DNA of 6,722 nucleotides from positions 1 through 6,722 of the forward strand of contig DLSG01000081.1 in the NCBI GenBank assembly GCA_002501285.1. Reading direction: 5' to 3'. Numbering within the stretch: position 1 is the stretch's first letter; every line of letters begins with the position of its first letter. The position numbers and the translations under genes are program-made. This document shows, in pieces, positions 1 through 6,506 of the stretch. The DNA is from Christensenella sp. UBA7868 (GTDB lineage Bacteria > Bacillota > Clostridia > Christensenellales > UBA1242). The notes beneath the pieces were generated by a model, which made no database searches, was not told the DNA's origin, and saw only the letters and a list, made by a program, of their open reading frames with translations.

Positions 1-1
1 T

Positions 2-94
2 TGTGGCGGTGGAATTAATGGTTGTGTAGATATTGGAACATTAATTTTCTTGCTATTATTATTAAGCGTATGTGATAATAATCCTTGCAAATAG
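2..94 (+). CDS. C-terminal end of a small Cys/Gly-rich hydrophobic protein (5' end outside window)
   Basis: Only the last 30 codons are visible, ending at TAG 92-94; no start codon lies in this frame within the window. The fragment begins CGGG, then has a strongly hydrophobic run (TLIFLLLLLSV, about residues 13-23 of the fragment), and ends in a polar, Cys-containing tail (CDNNPCK). There are four cysteines in 30 residues. In composition (Gly/Cys-rich, one hydrophobic stretch, very short) it resembles the tiny membrane or spore-associated proteins common in Firmicutes, such as the YjcZ type, but similarity in composition is not homology and I do not assign a function. The strong terminator 10 nt after the stop supports a real gene end here. 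The alternative is that this is a chance open frame; the codon pattern and the terminator argue against that. Confidence 0.55.
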   Translation, partial: CGGGINGCVDIGTLIFLLLLLSVCDNNPCK

Positions 95-103
95 TTAAAA
101 AAT

Positions 104-145
104 AAATAGTCCGTTTTAAGTCCGATTAAAGCGGACTATTTTTTT
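104..145 (+). terminator. Rho-independent terminator of the upstream small gene
   Basis: A perfect 10-bp stem (AAATAGTCCG at 104-113 with CGGACTATTT at 132-141) is followed by a T-run to 145. The AGTCCG of the left arm recurs at 119-124 inside the loop and could form a shorter competing hairpin with the same right arm (132-137). Either form would terminate transcription. Confidence 0.9.
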
Positions 146-422
146 AGTAAAAAAGTTTAACAAATTTATAAAATTTAATGATATTAAAATATGATAAATT
201 AAAAAGCATTTTTAAAAAAGAATAATTTTAACAATAAACTAATATTTAAAAATTTTATAAAATAATGTCGAAAGTCCACAATCTTTGTTATATATATATT
301 CAATTTTTATTAAAATTTGTTAATTTTAGAAAATTTTTACAAATTTGGAATAATTTTCCAATCTATTCAAACACTAACAAAAATTAAAAAAATAAATAAT
401 TTACAATTTCGCTTTTAATTTG
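146..422. other. Gene-free, very AT-rich intergenic region
   Basis: About 280 bp without a plausible coding frame: the frames are broken by frequent stops, and the only ATG-started frames are a few codons long and lack a ribosome-binding site. The region is dominated by A/T runs. The only compact symmetry I see is a 6-bp palindrome, TTGGAA 345-350 / TTCCAA 356-361, with a 5-nt spacer about 60 bp upstream of the promoter of the surface-protein gene. It could be an operator or may be chance in DNA this AT-rich. There is no tRNA, no riboswitch-like conserved core and no repeat array. Confidence 0.6.
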
Positions 423-451
423 TTGACAAATTTTTTTTAATTTTATACAAT
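423..451 (+). promoter_or_regulatory. Sigma-A-type promoter for the Ig-repeat surface protein
   Basis: A consensus -35 TTGACA (423-428) is separated by exactly 17 bp from TACAAT (446-451), a 5/6 match to the -10 consensus. The predicted transcription start is near 458, giving a leader of about 36 nt that carries the AAGGAG site (483-488). The inverted repeat TCTTGT 454-459 / ACAAGA 471-476 overlaps the predicted start and could be an operator or a weak 5' hairpin. Confidence 0.8.
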
Positions 452-493
452 AATCTTGTTATATTAAATTACAAGAATTTTCAAGGAGTAAAT

Positions 494-3400
494 ATGAAAA
501 AAATAGCAAACAAATTTTCAAAAATTGCAATAAATTGTTTAGCAGCAATTGCTACTTTACTTGTAGCATTTCTAGGCGTTTTTTCTGCGCCATTAATGAA
601 TGTTGCTCGCGTTATGGCAGATGAAGCTTTTTCATCATCTACACTTTCGCTTGCTAAACTAAAAAGCAAAGTAAAACTTGGCAATGACATTGAAATTCCA
701 AAAGGAACAACAGATGATGGTCAAGTTAATATTGTGGTTAAAGACCCTAAAAATAAAGTGGTATTTGACAGCACAAGAGCAGGAGATTTCGCTAATGTTA
801 CTGATGCTGGAACAAAATATACTTTAAAAGCAGATAAAGTTGGAACTTATAAAATTCAATATTCTGTTAAAGGTGCCTCATCACACAAAGAACTACAAAC
901 ACAAGAATTTAAAGTTGTTGTAACAGGCGAAAAAGCACAACTTTCTTTTGAAACAAATTCTAAATATATGATTCCTAGCGTAGTAAACGCAGAACATCAA
1001 ATTGTTTTGCCAAATCCTATTGTTAAAGATAGTGAAGGAAATGATGTTAAAGAAGCAAAAGTTTTAGAATCATTAAAAGTTGTTGTTAAAGAAACTGCTA
1101 CTGGAACTGAATATTCAAGTGATTTAGCAAACACTGATTATTTCATCAAAAAAGTTGATGCAAGAAAAGATGCTGATAACAATGATGTTTATAATTATGC
1201 TTTCACACCAAGTGGAGATGTAGATTGCAGTTATATTGTAACTTACTATTATACAGACACTTTAACTGGTCTTGAAACAGTTTATAAACCTTTCGAAATT
1301 AATTATGAAAAAGAATTTAAAGCCTCTGACATCAAATTTGGTTATAAATTTGTTTCTGATGGGGAAGGTTTATCTTCAATTCCATCAAGTTTAGAACTTG
1401 GAGAAGAAGTTATTCTTCCTATTGCAAATTTCTATGATGAAAATGACGAAGATTTCAGTTTAGTTGGTGTTACTGATGTTCAAGTAATCTTTACACCAAA
1501 TGCTGCAAATAAAGAAAAATATGCAAGCCTACTTGAAAGCGGAAAAGATTATGTTGTTGTATCAAATTCAAACAAATTTACACCAATGTATTCTTCAAAT
1601 GAAGGTTATTACACTATTAATTATGACCTATCAAGTTTCTACACTTATGCTGAAAACAGCAAGAAAGTGGCTGGCGAAGAGAAAAAAACAGATGCACATC
1701 TAGTTTATAATATTACAGACGCAAAAGATTCAACCGCTCCTACAACTTATGTTGTAAATGATTATGCTGAATCTGAAATTAATGGGACTTATGAACCTGT
1801 TGATGTTTCATATTTAATTCCTACAAAAGTAAAAACAGGAACAACAGTTAATTTCCCTGCAATTTTTGCTACTGACAATGTTTCTTCTTTTGAAGATATG
1901 AAAAACAGTTTCCACCGTGTAATTGTTCCAGAAAAAGAAGCGAACACAACACTTGAAAATGAAACAAAATCAGGCACTAACGATAAATATAAATTTAATG
2001 AAACTGCTTCATTTACTTTTGATAAAGCAGGAACTTATACAGTTCGTTATGAAGCAACTGATAAAGCAAACAGATACAACTATACAGGAACAACTTTCAA
2101 AATTGAAGTTGTTGATGAATTTGAAGATAATGCTGCTCCAAGAATTACTATGAGCACTGTTCCAGCAGTTGTTGAAGTTGGCGAAACATTAGAAATTAAT
2201 AAACCTCAAATTATTGACTATAAATCTACTGATGCACAAGAAACAGAAGTAGTAGATAAAAATCTAGAAGTATATTATTTCTATTATTTAGATTCTGCTA
2301 TTGCTGATGCTGATGCTTTAAAAGCAGAAATTGAAACTTACAGAACAACAAAAACAAGTTTAAATTTAAAACTTTTAGAAGAAAAAGAAGGGGATAACTC
2401 AAAACTTGCTTTAACTATTCCTAATGCAAGTAAAGTAACAGTTGTTGCTGTTGCAATTGACGATTCTCACTATATTGATAGCGAAAAAGGTTTAAGCGTT
2501 GAAACAAGAACAATTAATGTTTTAAATGTTGAAAACGATAGTGATGCTCCTGTAATTAATACAGTAGATTCTGAATATAAAGCAGGATTAGAAGCAAACA
2601 CATTAAAACAAGACGAAGTTATTAAACTTCCAGAACTTAAAGCCGCAGACGGCACTTATACAGATTATTTAAAAGCATCTGTTGAAGTTGTTGATAAAAA
2701 CGGAAATTCAGTTAGTGTTGTAAATGCAAAATATGAAGTTAATGGCTCTAACTATGTAATTAAAGATGCTAAATTTGTAGCAACTAAATCTGGTTATTAT
2801 ACAATTGTTTACAGATTATCAGACCTTGGCGGAAACTATACAATTAAGAGTTATGTAGTTTCAATTGCAAGAACAAAAGCTCCAACAATTGAAATTGATG
2901 GTACAGTAACAAGTGCTGAAATTGGGGAAGCAATCAAACTTCCAGCTGCTGTTGTAAAAGAAGACGGAGAAGTAGTTTCTTCATATAAAATTTCAGTAGT
3001 ATTTGGTGATGATGTTCCTTCAAATAAATTTGTTGTAGGTACAAACGAATTTACAGCATTAGAAGCTGGCACATTCACTTATAAATATGTTGCAAAAGAC
3101 GGAGATACTGTTGTTGCTGAAACAGGATTCTATTCTTTCGAAGCAAAAGACACTCAAAAACCAGTAATCACAACAGATTACGACTTAAATAGTATTAAAA
3201 CATTTAAATTAGTAAAAGAAGAAGGTGCAACAGATTATAACCCAATCGAACTTCCTGGATACACCGCAGAAGATGTATTAAACGGAATTAGAGAAAGCAA
3301 AGTTACAGTTAAATCTCCAAGCGGAAAAGAATTAAAAGTAACTTATGACGAAGAAAATGGCGTTTATAAATTTATTCCAACATTAGACGGGGCATATACA

Positions 3401-3982
3401 GTTGTTTATAGTGCAACAGATAATGCTAACAACACAACAGAATTAACTTATGTTATTAAAGTTGGTGATACAACTGCTCCTTCAATTAGTTTTGCTGAAA
3501 TCAGTGATTTTGGTAAAAGAGCAGATATTAAAGTTAATGGTTCACTTACACTTGATTTAGATAAAATCAAAGTTAGTGATGCAGGAACAACAGAAACTGC
3601 AAAAGCATTAACAACAAAATATACAAACGGCAATTTAAAACGCTTCTTAATTACTGTAACTGGCCCAGATGGTTCAACAGTAACTGCTGAAGATGATTCT
3701 TATGAATATGTATTAAAAACTGCTGGTAAATACACAATCACTTACACTGCTCGTGACCAAGCTGGAAATGAAAAAATCGTTAAAGAATATGTTACAGTTT
3801 ACGCTGATAATAACGCTTCTGTTATCTCAACAGAAACTTGGAGCATTGTATTAATCGTTTTAAGTTTAGCAATTTTAGCAGGTGTAATTATCTATTTTGT
3901 TAAAACACGTGACAAAAAAACTGATAAAAAAACACCAGTAAAATTAACTGATGACAAAAAAGACGATAAAAAAGAAGACTAA
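494..3982 (+). CDS. Large secreted, membrane-anchored surface protein with nine Ig/cadherin-like repeats
   Basis: The protein has 1162 residues. The start is fixed by AAGGAG five nt upstream of the ATG. Residues 1-43 form a long signal peptide: a Lys-rich n-region, a hydrophobic core at about 15-31, and likely cleavage after VMA (about 42). The exported part consists of beta-sandwich repeats, each closing with a G-x-[YF]-x-x-x-Y strand motif: residues about 117, 247, 371, 513, 646, 767, 859, 966 and 1078 (weaker at 247 and 646). Several repeats open with a D-x-x-A/K-P motif (about 412, 545, 684, 794, 886, 992). This is the pattern of bacterial DUF5011/HYR/cadherin-like Ig domains, as in GTYTVRYEATD and GKYTITYTARDQAGN. 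A transmembrane helix (1116-1136) is followed by a 26-residue tail rich in Lys and Asp. There is no LPXTG motif, so sortase anchoring is unlikely. The mature part has a single Cys (245). By inference it is an extracellular stalk, adhesin or ligand-binding protein; no catalytic domain is recognisable. It has its own promoter and terminator. Confidence 0.88.
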   Translation: MKKIANKFSKIAINCLAAIATLLVAFLGVFSAPLMNVARVMADEAFSSSTLSLAKLKSKVKLGNDIEIPKGTTDDGQVNIVVKDPKNKVVFDSTRAGDFANVTDAGTKYTLKADKVGTYKIQYSVKGASSHKELQTQEFKVVVTGEKAQLSFETNSKYMIPSVVNAEHQIVLPNPIVKDSEGNDVKEAKVLESLKVVVKETATGTEYSSDLANTDYFIKKVDARKDADNNDVYNYAFTPSGDVDCSYIVTYYYTDTLTGLETVYKPFEINYEKEFKASDIKFGYKFVSDGEGLSSIPSSLELGEEVILPIANFYDENDEDFSLVGVTDVQVIFTPNAANKEKYASLLESGKDYVVVSNSNKFTPMYSSNEGYYTINYDLSSFYTYAENSKKVAGEEKKTDAHLVYNITDAKDSTAPTTYVVNDYAESEINGTYEPVDVSYLIPTKVKTGTTVNFPAIFATDNVSSFEDMKNSFHRVIVPEKEANTTLENETKSGTNDKYKFNETASFTFDKAGTYTVRYEATDKANRYNYTGTTFKIEVVDEFEDNAAPRITMSTVPAVVEVGETLEINKPQIIDYKSTDAQETEVVDKNLEVYYFYYLDSAIADADALKAEIETYRTTKTSLNLKLLEEKEGDNSKLALTIPNASKVTVVAVAIDDSHYIDSEKGLSVETRTINVLNVENDSDAPVINTVDSEYKAGLEANTLKQDEVIKLPELKAADGTYTDYLKASVEVVDKNGNSVSVVNAKYEVNGSNYVIKDAKFVATKSGYYTIVYRLSDLGGNYTIKSYVVSIARTKAPTIEIDGTVTSAEIGEAIKLPAAVVKEDGEVVSSYKISVVFGDDVPSNKFVVGTNEFTALEAGTFTYKYVAKDGDTVVAETGFYSFEAKDTQKPVITTDYDLNSIKTFKLVKEEGATDYNPIELPGYTAEDVLNGIRESKVTVKSPSGKELKVTYDEENGVYKFIPTLDGAYTVVYSATDNANNTTELTYVIKVGDTTAPSISFAEISDFGKRADIKVNGSLTLDLDKIKVSDAGTTETAKALTTKYTNGNLKRFLITVTGPDGSTVTAEDDSYEYVLKTAGKYTITYTARDQAGNEKIVKEYVTVYADNNASVISTETWSIVLIVLSLAILAGVIIYFVKTRDKKTDKKTPVKLTDDKKDDKKED

Positions 3983-3996
3983 TTAAAGTTAAAAAT

Positions 3997-4027
3997 AAAA
4001 ATCTCACTTAAAAGTGGGATTTTTTTT
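3997..4027 (+). terminator. Rho-independent terminator of the surface-protein gene
   Basis: Fifteen nt after the stop codon, AAAAATCTCACT pairs with AGTGGGATTTTT through one G-U pair around a 4-nt loop (4009-4012). It is followed by an unbroken T-run to 4027. It ends the monocistronic surface-protein transcript and separates it from the gene at 4081. Confidence 0.9.
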
Positions 4028-4044
4028 ATTTTAACAAAAAAATG

Positions 4045-4073
4045 TTTAATTATTTTTATAATTGTGTTATAAT
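4045..4073 (+). promoter_or_regulatory. Extended -10 promoter placing transcription start at the ATG of the next gene
   Basis: A perfect TATAAT (4068-4073) is preceded by TG one base upstream (4065-4066), which makes an extended -10. The -35 is weak: TTTAAT at 4045-4050, spacing 17. Counting seven bases from the end of the -10 places the transcription start at about 4080, next to or at the A of the ATG at 4081. The transcript is therefore predicted to have no leader. Confidence 0.7.
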
Positions 4074-4080
4074 ATAAAGT

Positions 4081-4443
4081 ATGTTAAATAAGATTGAAAA
4101 ACAAATTATGCGATATTTTTATAATCGTTGTTATAATAAAGAAAGTTGCTTAATCAAGCCAGAAGACATAAAAATTAGTTTAATTCCCGAAATTGAAATT
4201 AATGATGTCCAACTTGATAGGGCAGTTAATAACTTAATTTATGATGGGTATATCGACCTTGTTGCTTCTGAAAATAAGGGCGTGCCTGTTTATTGCGTAA
4301 GTTTAAAAAGCAAAGGTCAAGCATTTTTGCGTGAACTTGAAAACACTAAAAAAGAAAATAGATATTTGGTTGCTAGGTCGATTGTGCTTGCTTTATTAGG
4401 CCTTGCCGTAACTTGGATTTTAAAACTTATTTTTCATATTTAA
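4081..4443 (+). CDS. Tail-anchored winged-helix-like protein of unknown function
   Basis: This 120-residue protein is not a family I can name. Residues 1-88 look like a winged-helix fold. Helix 1 is at about 3-17. A second helical region, about 26-34, is followed by a recognition-like helix, LDRAVNNLIYDGYIDLV, at 45-61. A hairpin wing at about 62-75 is then followed by a closing helix (KSKGQAFLRELE, 76-87). Residues 98-119 form one hydrophobic helix that ends almost at the C-terminus, giving a tail-anchored membrane protein with a cytoplasmic N-terminal domain. The ATG at 4081 is the most upstream possible start, because TAA is in frame at 4075-4077. It has no Shine-Dalgarno site and lies at the predicted transcription start. 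By inference it may be a membrane-tethered DNA-binding or protein-protein adaptor. The next gene has its own promoter, so this is probably a single-gene unit. Confidence 0.82.
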   Translation: MLNKIEKQIMRYFYNRCYNKESCLIKPEDIKISLIPEIEINDVQLDRAVNNLIYDGYIDLVASENKGVPVYCVSLKSKGQAFLRELENTKKENRYLVARSIVLALLGLAVTWILKLIFHI

Positions 4444-4495
4444 TAGAAAAGTAAAAAAATTAAAAAGTTAAATCTTATTTTTTAGTTCTATTTTT
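4444..4495 (+). terminator. Imperfect AT-rich hairpin directly after the stop codon; possible weak terminator
   Basis: TAGAA (4444-4448) pairs with TTCTA (4486-4490). After a small internal loop, TAAAAAA (4452-4458) pairs with TTTTTTA (4478-4484). TTTTT follows at 4491-4495. The stem has a single G-C pair, so it is weak. AAAGTTAA (4464-4471) inside the loop is also complementary to TTAACTTT (4500-4507), which would compete with the hairpin. Confidence 0.45.
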
Positions 4496-4536
4496 ATTAT
4501 TAACTTTAAAGGATAAAATCATTAATATTAAATTTA

Positions 4537-4571
4537 GAAAAATCATAATAAAAAGTGGTTTTTCTTTTTTT
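4537..4571 (+). terminator. Rho-independent terminator upstream of the sepF operon
   Basis: GAAAAATCA (4537-4545) pairs over 9 bp with TGGTTTTTC (4556-4564) through one G-U pair and a 10-nt loop. Seven Ts follow (4565-4571). It probably ends the transcript of the winged-helix gene. Its last T residues are the first bases of the TTGACA of the next promoter. Confidence 0.8.
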
Positions 4572-4599
4572 GACAAAATTTTAATAAAATTTTTAAAAT
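4570..4599 (+). promoter_or_regulatory. Sigma-A-type promoter of the sepF-lspA-rluD operon
   Basis: A consensus TTGACA (4570-4575) and TAAAAT (4594-4599, 5/6 match) are separated by 18 bp. The predicted start is near 4606, giving a leader of about 43 nt with AAGGGGA (4639-4645) just before the sepF ATG. No other promoter of this quality is visible before the end of the pseudouridine synthase gene. Confidence 0.65.
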
Positions 4600-4648
4600 A
4601 ATATTTTAAAAGTTTTAAGAAGTGTGATATATTTATTTAAGGGGACAA

Positions 4649-5035
4649 ATGAAACTTTTAGATTTAATTTTTAAAACCGATAAAGATTCTACAAAAGAAG
4701 TCCTTGTTGATGATATAATTAAAACAGAGTCAAGACCCAAAAAAACTACAATTTCTAAACCGATAACAGGGCAAGAAACAATAACAAATATTAATTATAA
4801 CAGTATAAATGTTTATGCTCCACAAAGTCAGGGGGAAATTGAAAAGATTGTTCAAAACTTAATAAAAAATGAGGCTAGTATTATTAATTTAAAAGGCTTT
4901 GATAAACAAACTTATTCAAGGGTGTTAGATTTTTTAAATGGTGCAGTTTTTGCTTTAAAAGGTGAAATTTCACGGCTTACTCAGGATTTATATTTAATTA
5001 CGCCTGAAAATTTAAAAATTAAAATTTTAAAATAA
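4649..5035 (+). CDS. sepF: Cell division protein SepF
   Basis: The protein has 128 residues, somewhat shorter than the roughly 150 typical of Firmicutes SepF. SepF polymerises and tethers FtsZ to the membrane at the division site. Residues 1-9 (MKLLDLIFK) form the expected short amphipathic membrane-binding helix. A polar linker (about 10-47) follows, and residues about 50-126 are the SepF core. The core has the family hallmarks NLKGFDKQ (80-87), DFLNGAVFAL (94-103), a Gly after the FAL segment (105) and the terminal DLYLITPEN (113-121). The start is supported by AAGGGGA just upstream. It is the first gene of a tight operon; lspA begins 20 nt after its stop. The usual Firmicutes neighbours ylmG, ylmH and divIVA are not present between sepF and lspA. 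Confidence 0.93.
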   Translation: MKLLDLIFKTDKDSTKEVLVDDIIKTESRPKKTTISKPITGQETITNINYNSINVYAPQSQGEIEKIVQNLIKNEASIINLKGFDKQTYSRVLDFLNGAVFALKGEISRLTQDLYLITPENLKIKILK

Positions 5036-5055
5036 ATTTTTACTTTAGGAAAAAC

Positions 5056-5598
5056 ATGAAAACAAAAACAAAATACATATTATTTAGTTTATTAGTAGTT
5101 GGACTAATTTTAATAGATTTAGTTACAAAAATATTGTGTGAAGGGATAAATGTTGAAATAATTCCAAATTTTTTCATGCTTTATAGTGTTCACAACTATG
5201 GGGCTGGGCTTGGAATATTGTCTGGAAAAACAGCATTATTGATTGTTTTATCGATTTTTTTGCTTATATGTTTTGCATTATATGATGTGTTTTATAAACG
5301 AAAAACAACAGTTTATGTAATCGGTATGAGTTTTATATTTGCAGGTGCTATTGGAAATTTAATCGACCGAATTGCTTTTGGTTATGTGCGTGATTTTTTA
5401 TATTTTAACATTAAAATTATGCCATATTATTTTAATGTCGCAGATGCTTTACTTACTGTTGGAATTATTTTGTTTGTTATAGATATAATTTTCTTAACAA
5501 AAAATGATAAAAAAAATGATAAAAATAAAAAAGAAAAACAAAGTTTAGATGATAAAAACTTATCTGAAAATATAGATAATGGTGAAATAAAGGAATAA
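5056..5598 (+). CDS. lspA: Lipoprotein signal peptidase (signal peptidase II)
   Basis: The protein has 180 residues. It is an integral-membrane aspartyl protease that cleaves the signal peptide of diacylglyceryl-modified prolipoproteins. Four hydrophobic segments are visible (about 7-27, 58-76, 86-103, 128-147). Conserved family motifs are D21 and TK24-25, N47-x-G49-A50, GN100-101 with D104-R105 (GNLIDR), D113 in VRDF, and N127-x-x-D130 (NVAD). D113 and D130 match the catalytic aspartate pair of the family. The second motif is somewhat divergent: NYGAGLG has Leu where Phe or Trp is usual. The C-terminus carries an extra charged Lys/Asp/Asn-rich tail (about 149-180) beyond the usual end of the enzyme. 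A TAGGA site (5046-5050) lies 5 nt before the ATG. The gene sits 20 nt after sepF and 2 nt before the pseudouridine synthase gene. Confidence 0.95.
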   Translation: MKTKTKYILFSLLVVGLILIDLVTKILCEGINVEIIPNFFMLYSVHNYGAGLGILSGKTALLIVLSIFLLICFALYDVFYKRKTTVYVIGMSFIFAGAIGNLIDRIAFGYVRDFLYFNIKIMPYYFNVADALLTVGIILFVIDIIFLTKNDKKNDKNKKEKQSLDDKNLSENIDNGEIKE

Positions 5599-5600
5599 AA

Positions 5601-6506
5601 ATGATACAAAAGTTTAAAGTTGAAGATAAAGATAAAAACAAAAGACTAGATGCGTTTTTAAGTGAAAATTTGCCCGATATTACGCGAAGTCAAATTTCCT
5701 TATTAAATAGTGAGGGGAAAGTCTTATTGAACAAAAGAACGGTGAAAAACGGCTATAAATTATGTTTTGGTGATGAAATTGAGATTGAAATTGATCAAAA
5801 AAAAGAATTAAGTTTTTCTCCTGAAAATATTCCGCTTGATGTGGTATATGAAGATGATGACTTTATTGTTATTAACAAACCCCAAGGTCTGTGTGTTCAC
5901 CCTGCGGTAAAAAATGAAGAGCATACGCTTGTTAATGCTTTAATGTATAGATTTAAAAATTTAAGCGATATAAATGGAAATTTTCGAATGGGAATTGTGC
6001 ATAGGCTTGATAAAGACACATCGGGGCTTATGATTGTTGCAAAAAACAATAAAGCACATATTAATCTTGCTAGACAAATTCAAACAAAAAGTTGTAAACG
6101 AAAATATTTAGCCCTAGTGGTTGGAACTTTTAATCCAAAAGACGGAGAAATCAATAAAAACTTGATAAGAAGCAAAAAGAATAGGCTTAAATATGAAGTT
6201 TGTGGAAATTTTGAGGGTAAACAAGCGCTAACATATTATAAAACAATTGAAATTTATAAAGGATATAGTTTAGTTGAATTTGAACTTAAAACAGGACGTA
6301 CGCATCAAATAAGGGTTCATTCAAGTTTTTTAGGACACCCAATTGTGGGTGATAAACTTTATGGTGTAAAAGATAATTTTGGTCTTCAGGGGCAACTTCT
6401 AACAAGTTACGACCTAACACTTTCAAGGCCTCTAGATGGCAAAATTTTACATTTTGAAATTCCTCTTCCAGATTATTTTCAAAGTGTTATTGAAAAATTA
6501 AAATAA
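5601..6506 (+). CDS. rluD: RluA-family 23S rRNA pseudouridine synthase (RluD/YlyB-like)
   Basis: The protein has 301 residues, the normal length for the family. It converts specific uridines of large-subunit rRNA to pseudouridine. An N-terminal S4 RNA-binding domain (about 14-75: KRLDAFLSENLP, then SEGKVLLN and GDEIEIEI) precedes the catalytic domain (about 80-300). Catalytic-domain signatures are INKPQGLCVHPA (91-102), the active-site HRLDKDTSG (134-142, catalytic D137) and KTGRTHQIRVH (230-240) with LGHPIVGDKLYG (244-255). Domain order and motifs match RluD/YlyB, which follows lspA in Bacillus. The exact uridines modified cannot be told from sequence alone. The AAAGGAA site (5588-5594) lies inside the end of lspA, and the ATG is 2 nt after the lspA stop, indicating a single transcript and likely translational coupling. 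Confidence 0.94.
   Translation: MIQKFKVEDKDKNKRLDAFLSENLPDITRSQISLLNSEGKVLLNKRTVKNGYKLCFGDEIEIEIDQKKELSFSPENIPLDVVYEDDDFIVINKPQGLCVHPAVKNEEHTLVNALMYRFKNLSDINGNFRMGIVHRLDKDTSGLMIVAKNNKAHINLARQIQTKSCKRKYLALVVGTFNPKDGEINKNLIRSKKNRLKYEVCGNFEGKQALTYYKTIEIYKGYSLVEFELKTGRTHQIRVHSSFLGHPIVGDKLYGVKDNFGLQGQLLTSYDLTLSRPLDGKILHFEIPLPDYFQSVIEKLK

Noticed and set aside
178..225. 15-codon ATG-started frame in the first intergenic region
   Set aside because: Too short, no Shine-Dalgarno site, no adjacent promoter and purely AT-rich composition.
536..538. Cys15 of the large protein as a lipobox cysteine
   Set aside because: The preceding residues AIN do not fit a lipobox, and the hydrophobic core comes after rather than before the Cys.
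481..3633. Several open frames of about 60-76 codons on either strand inside the large surface-protein gene, including the minus-strand frame at 481-690
   Set aside because: They lie wholly or mostly within the 1162-codon gene and lack ribosome-binding sites; long repetitive low-stop coding sequence produces such shadows.
3890..3979. LPXTG-like sortase signal at the C-terminus of the surface protein
   Set aside because: No LPXTG or close variant precedes the transmembrane helix, and the tail after it is 26 residues, longer than a sorting-signal tail.
4625..4633. Extended -10-like TGATATATT just before the sepF ribosome-binding site
   Set aside because: Transcription from it would begin near 4640, inside the Shine-Dalgarno site, and there is no -35; the TTGACA/TAAAAT pair upstream is a better fit.
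5427..5609. Minus-strand frame opposite the end of lspA
   Set aside because: It is the antisense of the A-rich Lys tail and gives a Ser/Phe/Leu-only low-complexity protein with no ribosome-binding site.
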